This document shows, one piece after another, positions 12,950 through 20,887 of a stretch of 24,342 nt of DNA (position 1 is the stretch's first letter; each line of letters begins with the position of its first letter). The notes beneath the pieces were generated by a model. It was given only the letters and a program-made list of their open reading frames with translations, made no database searches and was not told the origin of the DNA. A program made the position numbers and the translations under genes. Where the stretch lies: positions 1-24,342 of the forward strand of contig JAFTCS010000156.1 in NCBI GenBank assembly GCA_017454565.1, written 5' to 3'. Source of the stretch: Clostridia bacterium. Its GTDB lineage: Bacteria > Bacillota > Clostridia > Oscillospirales > Acutalibacteraceae.

Positions 12950-14647
12950 ATGAAGCCTTCAAATGGAAAAAAGATCGCAATTTTCGTCGGTATTGCTGTA
13001 GTGGTGTTCCTGGGTGTATTCTTAGGAATTACTCTGACGCAGGATCTCGGCAAGTCGGAGGAGCAGATAACCACAGAAAAGGCTGAACAGACTCTCGGCA
13101 ATCTGCTGGGCAGCATCAAGGTGGAAACTGTTGCTGCCAGAAAATCTGCTATAAACGACACCGATATTCTTTCTGACGAACAGGAGCTGCCCGATATCAA
13201 GAGCTATCCGCTCAGCGTTACCGGCAGCGGCGAAATAAATGTGGAGATATTCTCTTCACCTGAAAAGGCCGGCACAGGTACAGACGGCTGGCTTAATGAG
13301 ATAGCCGAACGTTTCAACAGCGAAATGAAGACAGTGAACGGAAAGACGGTCTCCGTATCTGTACGTTCGGTTTCATCCGGTCTTGCACTGGACTATATCA
13401 AGTCCGGCAAGTACGTTCCGGAGGCGCTCTCTCCCTCAAATGAGTTCTGGGGCAGCATGCTCAATGCCGGCGGCATAAAGACTACGCTTATTGAAAAGAA
13501 GCTCTGCGGCAATGTGGCAGGCATACTTCTTTCAAAAGAAAAGCACAGCGACATGGTAAGCAAATACGGTTCTGTTAATATGAAAACAGTTGCAGAAGCC
13601 ACCCAGAGCGGCGACCTGCTGATGGGCTACACCAACCCGTTTGTAAGCTCTACAGGACTGAACTTTCTTATAAATACGCTTTACACCTATGATGCGGATG
13701 ATATCCTCAGTTCGACAGCGGCGGAAGGCTTCAGGACCTTCCAGGAGAATGTACCGCTCGTCTCCTATAACACACTGCAGATGAGGAACGCCGCAGAATC
13801 GGGTTCACTGGATGCCATGGTTATGGAATACCAGTTATATGTAAACGACCCGACACTGAAGAATAATTATGTTTTCACTCCCTTTGGCGTAAGGCACGAC
13901 AATCCCCTTTATGCCATCGGCGATCTTTCAAAGGATAAAACAGACGCTCTCAAGCTCTTTGCTCAGTATTGTCTCAGCGCAGAGTCTCAGAGCTATGCAG
14001 AGGCATGCGGATTCAACCAGAACGAAAAGTACATCAGCGAGCTTCCCGACAATATCAGCGGAGATAAGCTCCTCAGTGCCCAGAAGTTCTATAAGGAGAA
14101 CAAGAACAGCGGCAGACCTATCGTAGCCGTGTTTGTGGCTGACGTTTCGGGCAGCATGATCGGCGAACCCATAAATGCTCTCAAAACTTCACTTATCAAC
14201 TCGATGCAGTATATCAACAAGAGCAATTTTGTGGGTCTGGTATCATTCAGCAATAAGGTAAGTATCAACCTGCCTATAGATAAGTTTGACCTCAACCAGC
14301 AGGCATATTTCAAGGGCGCAGTTGAGGATCTGACTGCAAACGGTTCAACCGCTACCTATGACGCTGTTATCGTGGCTCTTGATATGATAAACAAGGCTAA
14401 GGAGCAGCATCCCGAAGCTAAGCCCATGATCTTCCTTCTCAGTGACGGCGAGCAGAATGTCGGCCACTCACTGAACGAGATAGATGCTGTGCTGAAAGCC
14501 TATGAGGTTCCGGTATACACCATCGGCTACAATGCAAACATTGATGCTCTCAAGATGATCTCTCAGATCAACGAGGCTGCCACCATCAATGCAGACAGCG
14601 ATGATATCGTATACAAGCTCAAGAACCTCTTCAACTCTGAAATGTAA
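12950..14647 (+). CDS. exported substrate-binding and VWA domain protein
   Basis: The 565-residue protein has a basic start, one N-terminal membrane anchor (about residues 8-31) and then an external region. Residues about 85-380 look like a type 2 periplasmic-binding (solute-binding) fold. The C-terminal VWA domain (about 390-565) has a complete MIDAS metal site: DVSGSM (398-403), Thr469 in TYDA and Asp499 in SDGEQ. The VWA domain is intact and should bind Mg2+ or a similar ion and a partner protein. ATG 12950 (GTGAGG upstream) is preferred over 12914. There is no cysteine lipobox. It lies between the two-helix membrane protein and TelA in one transcription unit. The ligand is unknown. Confidence 0.85.
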   Translation: MKPSNGKKIAIFVGIAVVVFLGVFLGITLTQDLGKSEEQITTEKAEQTLGNLLGSIKVETVAARKSAINDTDILSDEQELPDIKSYPLSVTGSGEINVEIFSSPEKAGTGTDGWLNEIAERFNSEMKTVNGKTVSVSVRSVSSGLALDYIKSGKYVPEALSPSNEFWGSMLNAGGIKTTLIEKKLCGNVAGILLSKEKHSDMVSKYGSVNMKTVAEATQSGDLLMGYTNPFVSSTGLNFLINTLYTYDADDILSSTAAEGFRTFQENVPLVSYNTLQMRNAAESGSLDAMVMEYQLYVNDPTLKNNYVFTPFGVRHDNPLYAIGDLSKDKTDALKLFAQYCLSAESQSYAEACGFNQNEKYISELPDNISGDKLLSAQKFYKENKNSGRPIVAVFVADVSGSMIGEPINALKTSLINSMQYINKSNFVGLVSFSNKVSINLPIDKFDLNQQAYFKGAVEDLTANGSTATYDAVIVALDMINKAKEQHPEAKPMIFLLSDGEQNVGHSLNEIDAVLKAYEVPVYTIGYNANIDALKMISQINEAATINADSDDIVYKLKNLFNSEM

Positions 14648-14703
14648 TTACTGGTTTTGTGATATAGTACCAACGGAAAAATAATATACAGGAGGAAATC
14701 ATT

Positions 14704-15861
14704 ATGGCATTTAGTATGGATCTGCCCGACGTAGAAAAGGTGAGCGAGGAAGTCAAGGAGGAGCTTGTTCCTGCTCCGGAAACAAAGGAAAAGCTTGAAA
14801 AGGTTGCCGAAAGCAACACGGATCAGCTCTTTACGTTTGACCTTGGTTCACTGCAGGACAGAAGAGAGATCGTGACGTCAATCGACACCTTTGGCAATGA
14901 CATTGTGGAGAAGTCTACGCAGAAGAATGAACTGCTCAACGTGCGCCTTGTGGACCTAAGCAAAATGGGCGGCGAAAACGGCGAGATCGTCAACGGCCTT
15001 TCGCAGCTTCAGATGCAGATGAAGGATCTTGACCCTTCAGGTATCGACTTCGCAAAGAAGGGCTTCCTGGGCAAGATGTTCAATCCTATCAGGAACTATT
15101 TTGCAAAGTTTGACAAGGCCGATTCCGTTATCGCTACAACTATCCAGTCGCTGGGCAAAGGCAAGGAAGTCCTCAAGCGTGACAACACCACTCTTGAAGT
15201 CGAGCAGCTTTCTCTTCGTGACCTGACCAAGAAGCTTTCTCAGCAGATAGAGCTGGGCACTCAGATGGACGATGCTATTTCAGCAGCCATTGAAAAGGCA
15301 AAGGTCGAGAACGTTGACGAGGAGAGGATCAAGTTCGTCGAGGAAGAGGTTCTCTTCCCGCTGAGACAAAAGGTTATGGACATGCAGCAGATGCAGGCTG
15401 TGAACATGCAGGGCATCATTGCAATGGAGATCGTCCGACGCAACAACAAGGAGCTTATCCGTGCCGTTGAACGTGCCGAGAATGTCACAGTTTCCGCTCT
15501 GAGAATAGCCGTGACCGTTGCAAGCGCACTTTATAACCAGAAGATTGTTCTTGAAAAGGTAAACGCCGTAAATGAGGCGACCAACAAGATCATCGGCGCT
15601 ACAGCAAAGATGCTCAAGGAGCAGGGTTCGACCATCCAGCAGCAGGCTATGGAGGCTAATATCTCTGTTGATACCCTGAGAGCAGCTTTTGCAGATACCT
15701 TTGAAGCTCTTGATTCCGTCACCGAGTACAAGAGCAAGGCTCTGCCGCAGATGAGGACTACCATTTCCGAGTTCAGAAAGCTTGCCGATGAGGGCGAGAA
15801 GCGCATCGAGAAAATGGAAGCAAGGGAAGCTGCATTGGCTAACCGCGATACCAATATCTGA
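14704..15861 (+). CDS. telA: toxic anion resistance protein, TelA family
   Basis: This 385-residue, highly charged helical protein matches TelA/YaaN (toxic anion resistance) in length and sequence: a variable acidic N-terminus, then FAKKGFLGKMFNPIRNYFAK, a central RDNTTLEVEQLSLRDL region, and the MQAVNMQGIIAMEIVRRNN stretch with a following long coiled coil. There is no membrane segment, so it acts in the cytoplasm or at the membrane surface. TelA proteins are tied to tellurite resistance and to antibiotic or envelope-stress tolerance, mechanism unclear. The start at 14704 follows an AGGAGG. It is last in a three-gene unit that ends with a strong terminator. Confidence 0.92.
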   Translation: MAFSMDLPDVEKVSEEVKEELVPAPETKEKLEKVAESNTDQLFTFDLGSLQDRREIVTSIDTFGNDIVEKSTQKNELLNVRLVDLSKMGGENGEIVNGLSQLQMQMKDLDPSGIDFAKKGFLGKMFNPIRNYFAKFDKADSVIATTIQSLGKGKEVLKRDNTTLEVEQLSLRDLTKKLSQQIELGTQMDDAISAAIEKAKVENVDEERIKFVEEEVLFPLRQKVMDMQQMQAVNMQGIIAMEIVRRNNKELIRAVERAENVTVSALRIAVTVASALYNQKIVLEKVNAVNEATNKIIGATAKMLKEQGSTIQQQAMEANISVDTLRAAFADTFEALDSVTEYKSKALPQMRTTISEFRKLADEGEKRIEKMEAREAALANRDTNI

Positions 15862-15874
15862 CATATTATTTTCT

Positions 15875-15908
15875 CCCGCAAGGTTTTGCTGTCTTGCGGG
15901 ATTTTTTT
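15875..15908 (+). terminator. strong intrinsic terminator after telA
   Basis: CCCGCAAG (15875-15882) and CTTGCGGG (15893-15900) form an 8-bp stem with a ten-base loop, followed by A and seven T residues. It separates the TelA operon from the ABC transporter promoter region. Confidence 0.85.
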
Positions 15909-15913
15909 GTTAC

Positions 15914-16027
15914 AGTCACTTTGCTGTCACATAGCCGGACTATAATAATATCAGAAAGTGACGGGCGGCGGATGAAAATGAAAAAAATATTTCCAGTCAC
16001 TTTGCAGTCACTTAGAAGATGTAAGAT
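15914..16027 (+). promoter_or_regulatory. duplicated operator-promoter region for the ABC transporter
   Basis: Two 21-bp copies (15914-15934 and 15995-16015) match at 19 of 21 positions. Each contains two GTCAC half-sites 11 bp apart (15915 and 15926; 15996 and 16007), the one-turn direct repeat typical of OmpR/PhoB-type response regulators. Each is followed, after an equal 10-nt gap, by a -10-like box: TATAAT (15941-15946) and TAAGAT (16022-16027). Neither has a proper -35 box, as expected for activator-dependent promoters. An inverted half-site AAAGTGAC lies at 15955-15962. The regulator at 20234 is the obvious candidate to bind here. Confidence 0.7.
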
Positions 16028-16091
16028 AACTACAGAAGGCAGGAGAAAGCCGGAACAAAATCAAAACAACACATAATAAGGAGTGCTTGAT

Positions 16092-16763
16092 ATGGAGATC
16101 CTCAGAACAGAAAATCTTGTAAAAACCTATGGAAACGGCGAAAATGCCTTTAATGCAGTGGACGGTATATCAATGAGCGTGAATCAGGGAGAATTCGTTG
16201 CAATAGTCGGACAGAGCGGCAGCGGCAAGAGTACACTCATGCACATGCTTGGCGGCGTGGACAGACCTACAAGCGGCAGTATTTTCATTGACGGCAACGA
16301 GATAAACAAGATGAACAATGATAAGCTTGCCATCTTCCGCAGAAGGCAGATCGGTATAGTGTATCAGTTCTATAACCTCATTCCTATCCTGACTGCCGAG
16401 GAGAACATAACACTTCCTATGGAGCTGGACGGCAAGAACGTCGACAGAGAAAGAGTTGACGAGGTAATGAACGCCCTCGGTATCGCAGACAAGAAAAAGA
16501 ACCTGCCGAATCAGCTTTCAGGCGGTCAGCAGCAGAGAGTTTCCATTGCAAGAGCTATAATAAACAACCCGGCTATCCTGTTGGCGGATGAGCCTACAGG
16601 TAATCTCGATTCCAAGGCAACAGACGACATTGTAAGCATCCTCAAGATGACCAACAAGAGCTTCAACCAGACTATCATAATGATAACCCATAACCTTGAA
16701 ATAGCCAAGGAGGCCGACAGGATAATCCGTATAAGTGACGGCAAGCTTGCAGGGGAGGAATAA
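16092..16763 (+). CDS. ABC transporter ATP-binding protein (MacB/LolD type)
   Basis: This 223-residue ATPase has a complete set of motifs: Walker A GQSGSGKST (40-48), signature LSGGQ (142-146), Walker B ILLADEP with Asp166 and Glu167, and the switch His in ITHN near the end. It powers the large FtsX-type permease that follows 3 bp later. ATG 16092 is chosen because AGGAG (16079-16083) is well spaced; GTG 16083 lies on top of that site. The closest known types are MacB, LolD and FtsE, which drive mechanotransmission rather than classical transport. Neighbouring two-component genes suggest envelope stress or antimicrobial response. Substrate unknown. Confidence 0.93.
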   Translation: MEILRTENLVKTYGNGENAFNAVDGISMSVNQGEFVAIVGQSGSGKSTLMHMLGGVDRPTSGSIFIDGNEINKMNNDKLAIFRRRQIGIVYQFYNLIPILTAEENITLPMELDGKNVDRERVDEVMNALGIADKKKNLPNQLSGGQQQRVSIARAIINNPAILLADEPTGNLDSKATDDIVSILKMTNKSFNQTIIMITHNLEIAKEADRIIRISDGKLAGEE

Positions 16764-16766
16764 GAC

Positions 16767-19643
16767 GTGAAAATGTTGAGAAAGCTGACTATCAAAAATC
16801 TGCTGATGAACAAAAGCAGAACGATAGTATCCATAATAGGCATTATGCTTTCGGTCGCTCTCATTACCACTGTGGCAGGTATAGTCTCCAGTATGGATGC
16901 GTCGAGCATATACACCAGTCTGGTAAACAGCGGCGATTACGACATTTTTTTTGTGGGTGAGAATTTCAATGCGGATAATATCCGTACTGTAAAGGCCAAC
17001 CGCAACGTCAAGGACGTCTATGCTTTTGAACCTATCAGAACATATAAAATAGATGATCCGAAATATCAGTTTGTAAAGTTATTTACATTATACGGCACTA
17101 CAAGCAATTCTATTGACGCAAGCTGCAGTCAGCTTAAAAGCGGACGCTTTGCCGAGAATGAAAACGAGATAGTTATATCGGAATCCATGAACCGCTACTC
17201 CAAGCATGAATACAAGGTGGGAGATACTCTGAGCGCCGAGTACGGCAAGCGTGTTCTCAAGGCAAATGTTCCGGGTTTTGAAATTTTCTATCAGGAGTTC
17301 GGCGGCCGTGTTATTCCCGATTACATTGCCGGTTCCTTCGGAGATATGGAGGATTGGGAAAAAGAGGGCATCAAGGAATTCAAGATCGTGGGCATACTCA
17401 AGGAAGAGGTAGGATTTCTTGCGACCGAAGGGTATTCATACAGTCAGTTTTTCACCGAAAGCGTAAAGGTATATACATACAAGGAGCCTGAAAAATCATT
17501 CTATATGATCGTCAACCTCTGGGATGATGCTGAAAAGGATTATGCTCAGGTATTATCACAGATAACAGGCTGCGATGAAAATGACATAAAAAGATACCTC
17601 AGCAACTACGCGGACGCAAACACCGACTCAGGTGCAGTGATACACAAGCAGCTTGAAAATAATCCCTTGGGAATATTTGATTTCGGTATAAACCGTGATC
17701 TGCTTCAAGCAAAGGGTGCGATACAGGATGACAACAGCGGCGGCTTCCAGATCACATCAATTATGGTAATGATCGTCGGCATGCTTATAGTAATGCTTGC
17801 AAGCATATTCATTATCCGCAACGGCTTTGAGATCTCAATTACAGAAAAGACAAGGCTCTACGGTATGCTTTCATCTGTAGGTGCTACCCCAAGACAGATA
17901 AAACAGAACGTATTTTATGAAGCTTTCCTGCTAGGAATTATAGGTATACCGCTGGGTGTGCTGCTCGGAATAGGTATTACAGCAGCTCTGGTGGCATTCG
18001 CATCAAGCGTATTGGCGGATCAGCTCGGTTCATTCAAGCTGATATTTGTGGTGAATGTTCCCGCTGTCATTTTAGCGGTTGCAGTAGGCATTGTGACCAT
18101 AGCCTGCTCGGCAGCCACCTCTGCAAAGAGAGCCTCGCGTACCTCCCCGATGGAGGCTATCAGAAGCAACAAGAATGTGAACATCTCTGCAAAGCAGCAA
18201 AAGAAAGGGTATGCCACACCCAACTGGGTAAAAAAGATATTCGGTATCGGAGGCAGCATCGCATGGAAAAACATGAAGCGCAGCCGCAAGCAGTACCGCA
18301 CAACGGTTATTTCTATCGTGGTCAGTGTGGCGCTTTTCCTCGCAATCAATTCCACTGTTGATTTTGCTATGAGATCGCTTATGAATCAGGAATACTATGC
18401 AATAGCAAATTCCGAGTACAACGTGATACTTTATTTCAATCCCAGAGATGAAAAGGGCGATCCCGCGCCTATTCCAAAGGGCACCGAGGAGCAGTATTTT
18501 GAAAGCATTGCCAGCGGTCTGGGAATCAGCAAATACAGAGTATACTACACTTCCGAAAAGTTTACTTTCAGTGTTAATGAAGACCAGCTCTGTGATGAGG
18601 TAAAGCCTGACAGTCCTCTTTACAGTCGTATGTCCCAGGATTTTGTTGACGATAACAAGGTCAGGTATTCATTTATGGCGGTCGATAAGCACACCTTCAT
18701 GGATCTTTGCGATGAAGCCGGATTGAAATACGAGGACTGCAAGGACAAGGGCTTTATCTGGAATTACAACATAATTGATGTTGATGAGAATAACTATAAT
18801 TTGCCCAAGCCTGAAAAAACACAGCTTTTCAAGGATCCTGTAGGAATGGTGCTGAAGGGAGAGTGCACCATTACCGAGGAGGTCTATGACGGGTCTGTTG
18901 AGGGCGATGCTTATTATGAGCAGGAGCCGCAGTACGTAGATCACGATTATAATGCTGAAATAGAGATAGCGGCCACAGTTGAAACTGTTCCCAGTTCGCG
19001 TATGTTCAGCAGCTACTATGAGAGCAAGGTGATAATTGTCACCACAGACAGATTTGATACAATAATTCAAAACCCCAGTAACGGCACCATGGAGGCGTAT
19101 TCCGCAGACCCGAATTCTCTTGAGGATAGGGTAGAAGAGTGCATAATGGAGGGTACTACAGACGTTTCCAGTATAACAAACTATTCGAGAATGGTAAACA
19201 GCATGAAGTCGTCATTTCTTGTTATGCAGGTATTTGTTTACGGCTTTATAGTTGTTATCTCGCTCATAGGCATTACGAACCTGTTCAATACAGTTACCAC
19301 CAACATGAAGCTCAGACAGAAAGAATTTGCTATGCTGAGGTCTATCGGCACAACCAAGAAAGAGCTTCACAGAATGATACTTCTTGAAAGTGCGCTCTAT
19401 ACATTCAAATCCCTTATCATAGGTATTCCGATAGGCGTTCTGGGCGGCTTCCTGCTCAGCAATTCAATGAATGTTTCCATGAACTCAAACGGAATGAACG
19501 AAATCACTTACCAGATTCCCTGGTTACAGATGCTGATGTGTCTGCTGGTAGTCCTGCTGCTGCTCTTTGTGATAATGAGATTCTCTATCGCCAAGTTCAA
19601 CAAGCAGAATATCATAGAGACCATCCGCAACGACAATATCTGA
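16767..19643 (+). CDS. large FtsX/MacB-type ABC transporter permease
   Basis: The 958-residue permease has two repeats of the FtsX layout. Half one: membrane segment at about 18-40, external domain about 41-325, then three segments (about 332-352, 384-412, 424-447). Half two: segment about 511-533, external domain about 535-812, then three segments (about 815-842, 874-900, 918-938), giving about eight in all. The external regions are acidic and Tyr-rich. GTG 16767 follows GGGGAGG with 8 nt spacing; ATG 16773 would be too far. It partners the ATPase directly upstream. Family members move or extract lipids, peptides or antibiotics, or sense them; the substrate here is not evident. Confidence 0.9.
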   Translation: MKMLRKLTIKNLLMNKSRTIVSIIGIMLSVALITTVAGIVSSMDASSIYTSLVNSGDYDIFFVGENFNADNIRTVKANRNVKDVYAFEPIRTYKIDDPKYQFVKLFTLYGTTSNSIDASCSQLKSGRFAENENEIVISESMNRYSKHEYKVGDTLSAEYGKRVLKANVPGFEIFYQEFGGRVIPDYIAGSFGDMEDWEKEGIKEFKIVGILKEEVGFLATEGYSYSQFFTESVKVYTYKEPEKSFYMIVNLWDDAEKDYAQVLSQITGCDENDIKRYLSNYADANTDSGAVIHKQLENNPLGIFDFGINRDLLQAKGAIQDDNSGGFQITSIMVMIVGMLIVMLASIFIIRNGFEISITEKTRLYGMLSSVGATPRQIKQNVFYEAFLLGIIGIPLGVLLGIGITAALVAFASSVLADQLGSFKLIFVVNVPAVILAVAVGIVTIACSAATSAKRASRTSPMEAIRSNKNVNISAKQQKKGYATPNWVKKIFGIGGSIAWKNMKRSRKQYRTTVISIVVSVALFLAINSTVDFAMRSLMNQEYYAIANSEYNVILYFNPRDEKGDPAPIPKGTEEQYFESIASGLGISKYRVYYTSEKFTFSVNEDQLCDEVKPDSPLYSRMSQDFVDDNKVRYSFMAVDKHTFMDLCDEAGLKYEDCKDKGFIWNYNIIDVDENNYNLPKPEKTQLFKDPVGMVLKGECTITEEVYDGSVEGDAYYEQEPQYVDHDYNAEIEIAATVETVPSSRMFSSYYESKVIIVTTDRFDTIIQNPSNGTMEAYSADPNSLEDRVEECIMEGTTDVSSITNYSRMVNSMKSSFLVMQVFVYGFIVVISLIGITNLFNTVTTNMKLRQKEFAMLRSIGTTKKELHRMILLESALYTFKSLIIGIPIGVLGGFLLSNSMNVSMNSNGMNEITYQIPWLQMLMCLLVVLLLLFVIMRFSIAKFNKQNIIETIRNDNI

Positions 19644-19676
19644 TTACGAGTTTTTCCCTATATACCACCCAACCCG

Positions 19677-19713
19677 AAAGACCGGCAGTTTCCGAAAGAA
19701 GCTGCCGGTCTTT
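19677..19713 (+). terminator. terminator after the permease gene
   Basis: AAAGACCGGCAG (19677-19688) and CTGCCGGTCTTT (19702-19713) form a 12-bp stem with a 13-base loop. The pairing A and T arms make it able to work on both strands. It closes the ABC unit and stands right before the GC-rich repeats. Confidence 0.7.
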
Positions 19714-19720
19714 CACTTCT

Positions 19721-19804
19721 GCGCCGGCGAGCCGCCGGTCCCCTGTTCGCGCCGGCGAGCCGCCGGTGCCGATTTCGCGCCGGCGAGCCGCCGGTCCCCT
19801 GTTC
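19721..19804 (+). repeat. three tandem 28-bp hairpin repeats
   Basis: Three directly adjacent 28-bp units (19721-19748, 19749-19776, 19777-19804) share GCGCCGGCGAGCCGCCGGT, then alternate two nine-base ends, CCCCTGTTC / GCCGATTTC / CCCCTGTTC. Each unit forms the hairpin CCGGCG-AGC-CGCCGG. A fourth, slightly altered copy (19930-19958, one extra base) lies 126 bp downstream with the GCCGATTTC end. Spacing and the 9-bp 'spacers' rule out CRISPR. Confidence 0.8.
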
Positions 19805-20034
19805 GCGTTGATAGTTTACTCTGACCAAAACTAAAACGATCGCGGCTGTAACTTCTTTCTGTGCGCGAGGGGTGTAGTTTCCCTCTTGTTTATCAATCTC
19901 CGCGAACAGGTCGTGTGCGGTCACGCACCGCGACCGGCGAGCCGCCGGTGCCGATTTCGCGTTGATAGTTTACTCTGACCCGAACTACACCGTTCGCGGC
20001 TGTTATTTTTTCTGTGCGCGAGCGGCAAAGTTTC
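19777..20034 (+). repeat. two ~100-bp diverged direct repeats, 154 bp apart
   Basis: The region 19777-19880 recurs at about 19930-20034. Both begin with the GC hairpin, share 22 identical bases (19805-19826 and 19959-19980), then align without gaps through CGCGGCTGT and CTGTGCGCGAG (offset 154). The later copy folds CCGTTCGCG against CGCGAGCGG. The rest of the 590-bp gap (19644-20233) has further small stems such as GCGGT/ACCGC near 19918-19930 and no convincing gene. It resembles a dispersed noncoding element or a structured RNA. Confidence 0.65.
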
Positions 20035-20138
20035 AGTTCGTGCTCAGAGCGCAGCGCAGGCTTTGCGCCGAAACTTTTCTGTTGTCGTTTCTGGAGAGCT
20101 TTTTAGTGAACTTGCCATGACAGTATTTTTTGATAACA

Positions 20139-20167
20139 TTGACATAGGGCGGTTGGAATATTATAAT
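20139..20167 (+). promoter_or_regulatory. consensus promoter of the two-component operon
   Basis: TTGACA (20139-20144) and TATAAT (20162-20167) are both perfect and 17 nt apart. This would give strong constitutive sigma-A transcription of the regulator genes, starting about 60 nt before the first ATG. No GTCAC repeat is seen here, so autoregulation like that of the ABC genes is not indicated. Confidence 0.8.
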
Positions 20168-20233
20168 ATATTGTATATAACGAACGGAGATGTGTAAATG
20201 CTTCTCCGGATATGTGACAGGGAGTGATAGAAC

Positions 20234-20887
20234 ATGAATATTTTGCTGGTTGAGGATAATAAGATAATTTCAAAGGGTCTTGTGTATACACTGAAATCCA
20301 AGGGACATGATGTTACCCTGTGTGAGGACTGCGAGAGTGCTATTGCCCATTCGGGCGGAGAATATGACCTGATGATACTGGACGTTACCCTGCCTGACGG
20401 CAACGGCTTTGATCTTTTCAAGGAGATAAGAAGGCTCAATCAGGCTCCCGCTATCTTCCTTACAGCATTGGACGATGAGGATAATATCGTAGGAGGGCTT
20501 GAGCTTGGCGCGGATGACTATATCACAAAGCCGTTTTCATCAAGAGAGCTTCTTGCACGGATAAAGCGCTTCGACAACAGCTCCAACGGCAAGGGCAGCG
20601 TTATTGCCGTGGGGGATATATCTGTGGATACGGAAAAGCACATTGTGATGAAAAACGGTACAGAGGTCGAGCTGACCGCATTGGAATACAGGATACTTAT
20701 AATGCTCATGCAGAACGCAGGTCAGGTGGTCACAAGAGAACTTATACTTGAAAAAATATGGGACATAGCGGGAAACTTCGTTAACGACAATACACTGACC
20801 GTCTACATAAAAAGAATAAGGCAGAAGCTTGACACCGAGCTGATACGTACCGTCAAGGGCATCGGCTACAGAATGGAGGCAAAATGA
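20234..20887 (+). CDS. OmpR-family response regulator
   Basis: This 217-residue protein has a receiver domain (about 1-110) with the acidic pocket E7/D8, phosphoacceptor Asp50 in ILDVTLPDG, Thr77 and Lys99 in YITKPF. The C-terminal winged-helix DNA-binding domain (about 125-217) shows LTALEYRILIMLMQNAGQ, the recognition region DNTLTVYIKRIRQKL and the end VKGIGYRME. All key residues are present. The start follows AGGGAG. Its stop overlaps the kinase start by 4 bp (ATGA). Binding to the 11-bp-period GTCAC repeats upstream of the ABC genes is the likely function (inference). Confidence 0.95.
   Translation: MNILLVEDNKIISKGLVYTLKSKGHDVTLCEDCESAIAHSGGEYDLMILDVTLPDGNGFDLFKEIRRLNQAPAIFLTALDDEDNIVGGLELGADDYITKPFSSRELLARIKRFDNSSNGKGSVIAVGDISVDTEKHIVMKNGTEVELTALEYRILIMLMQNAGQVVTRELILEKIWDIAGNFVNDNTLTVYIKRIRQKLDTELIRTVKGIGYRMEAK

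Noticed and set aside
19538..19924. ORFs on both strands across the GC-rich repeats
   Set aside because: Their residues derive from the repeated GC core (Arg/Pro/Ala-rich) and no ribosome site or family is seen.
19721..19958. CRISPR array
   Set aside because: Repeats are 19 bp with 9-bp ends that recur rather than unique 30-bp spacers, and no cas gene is present.
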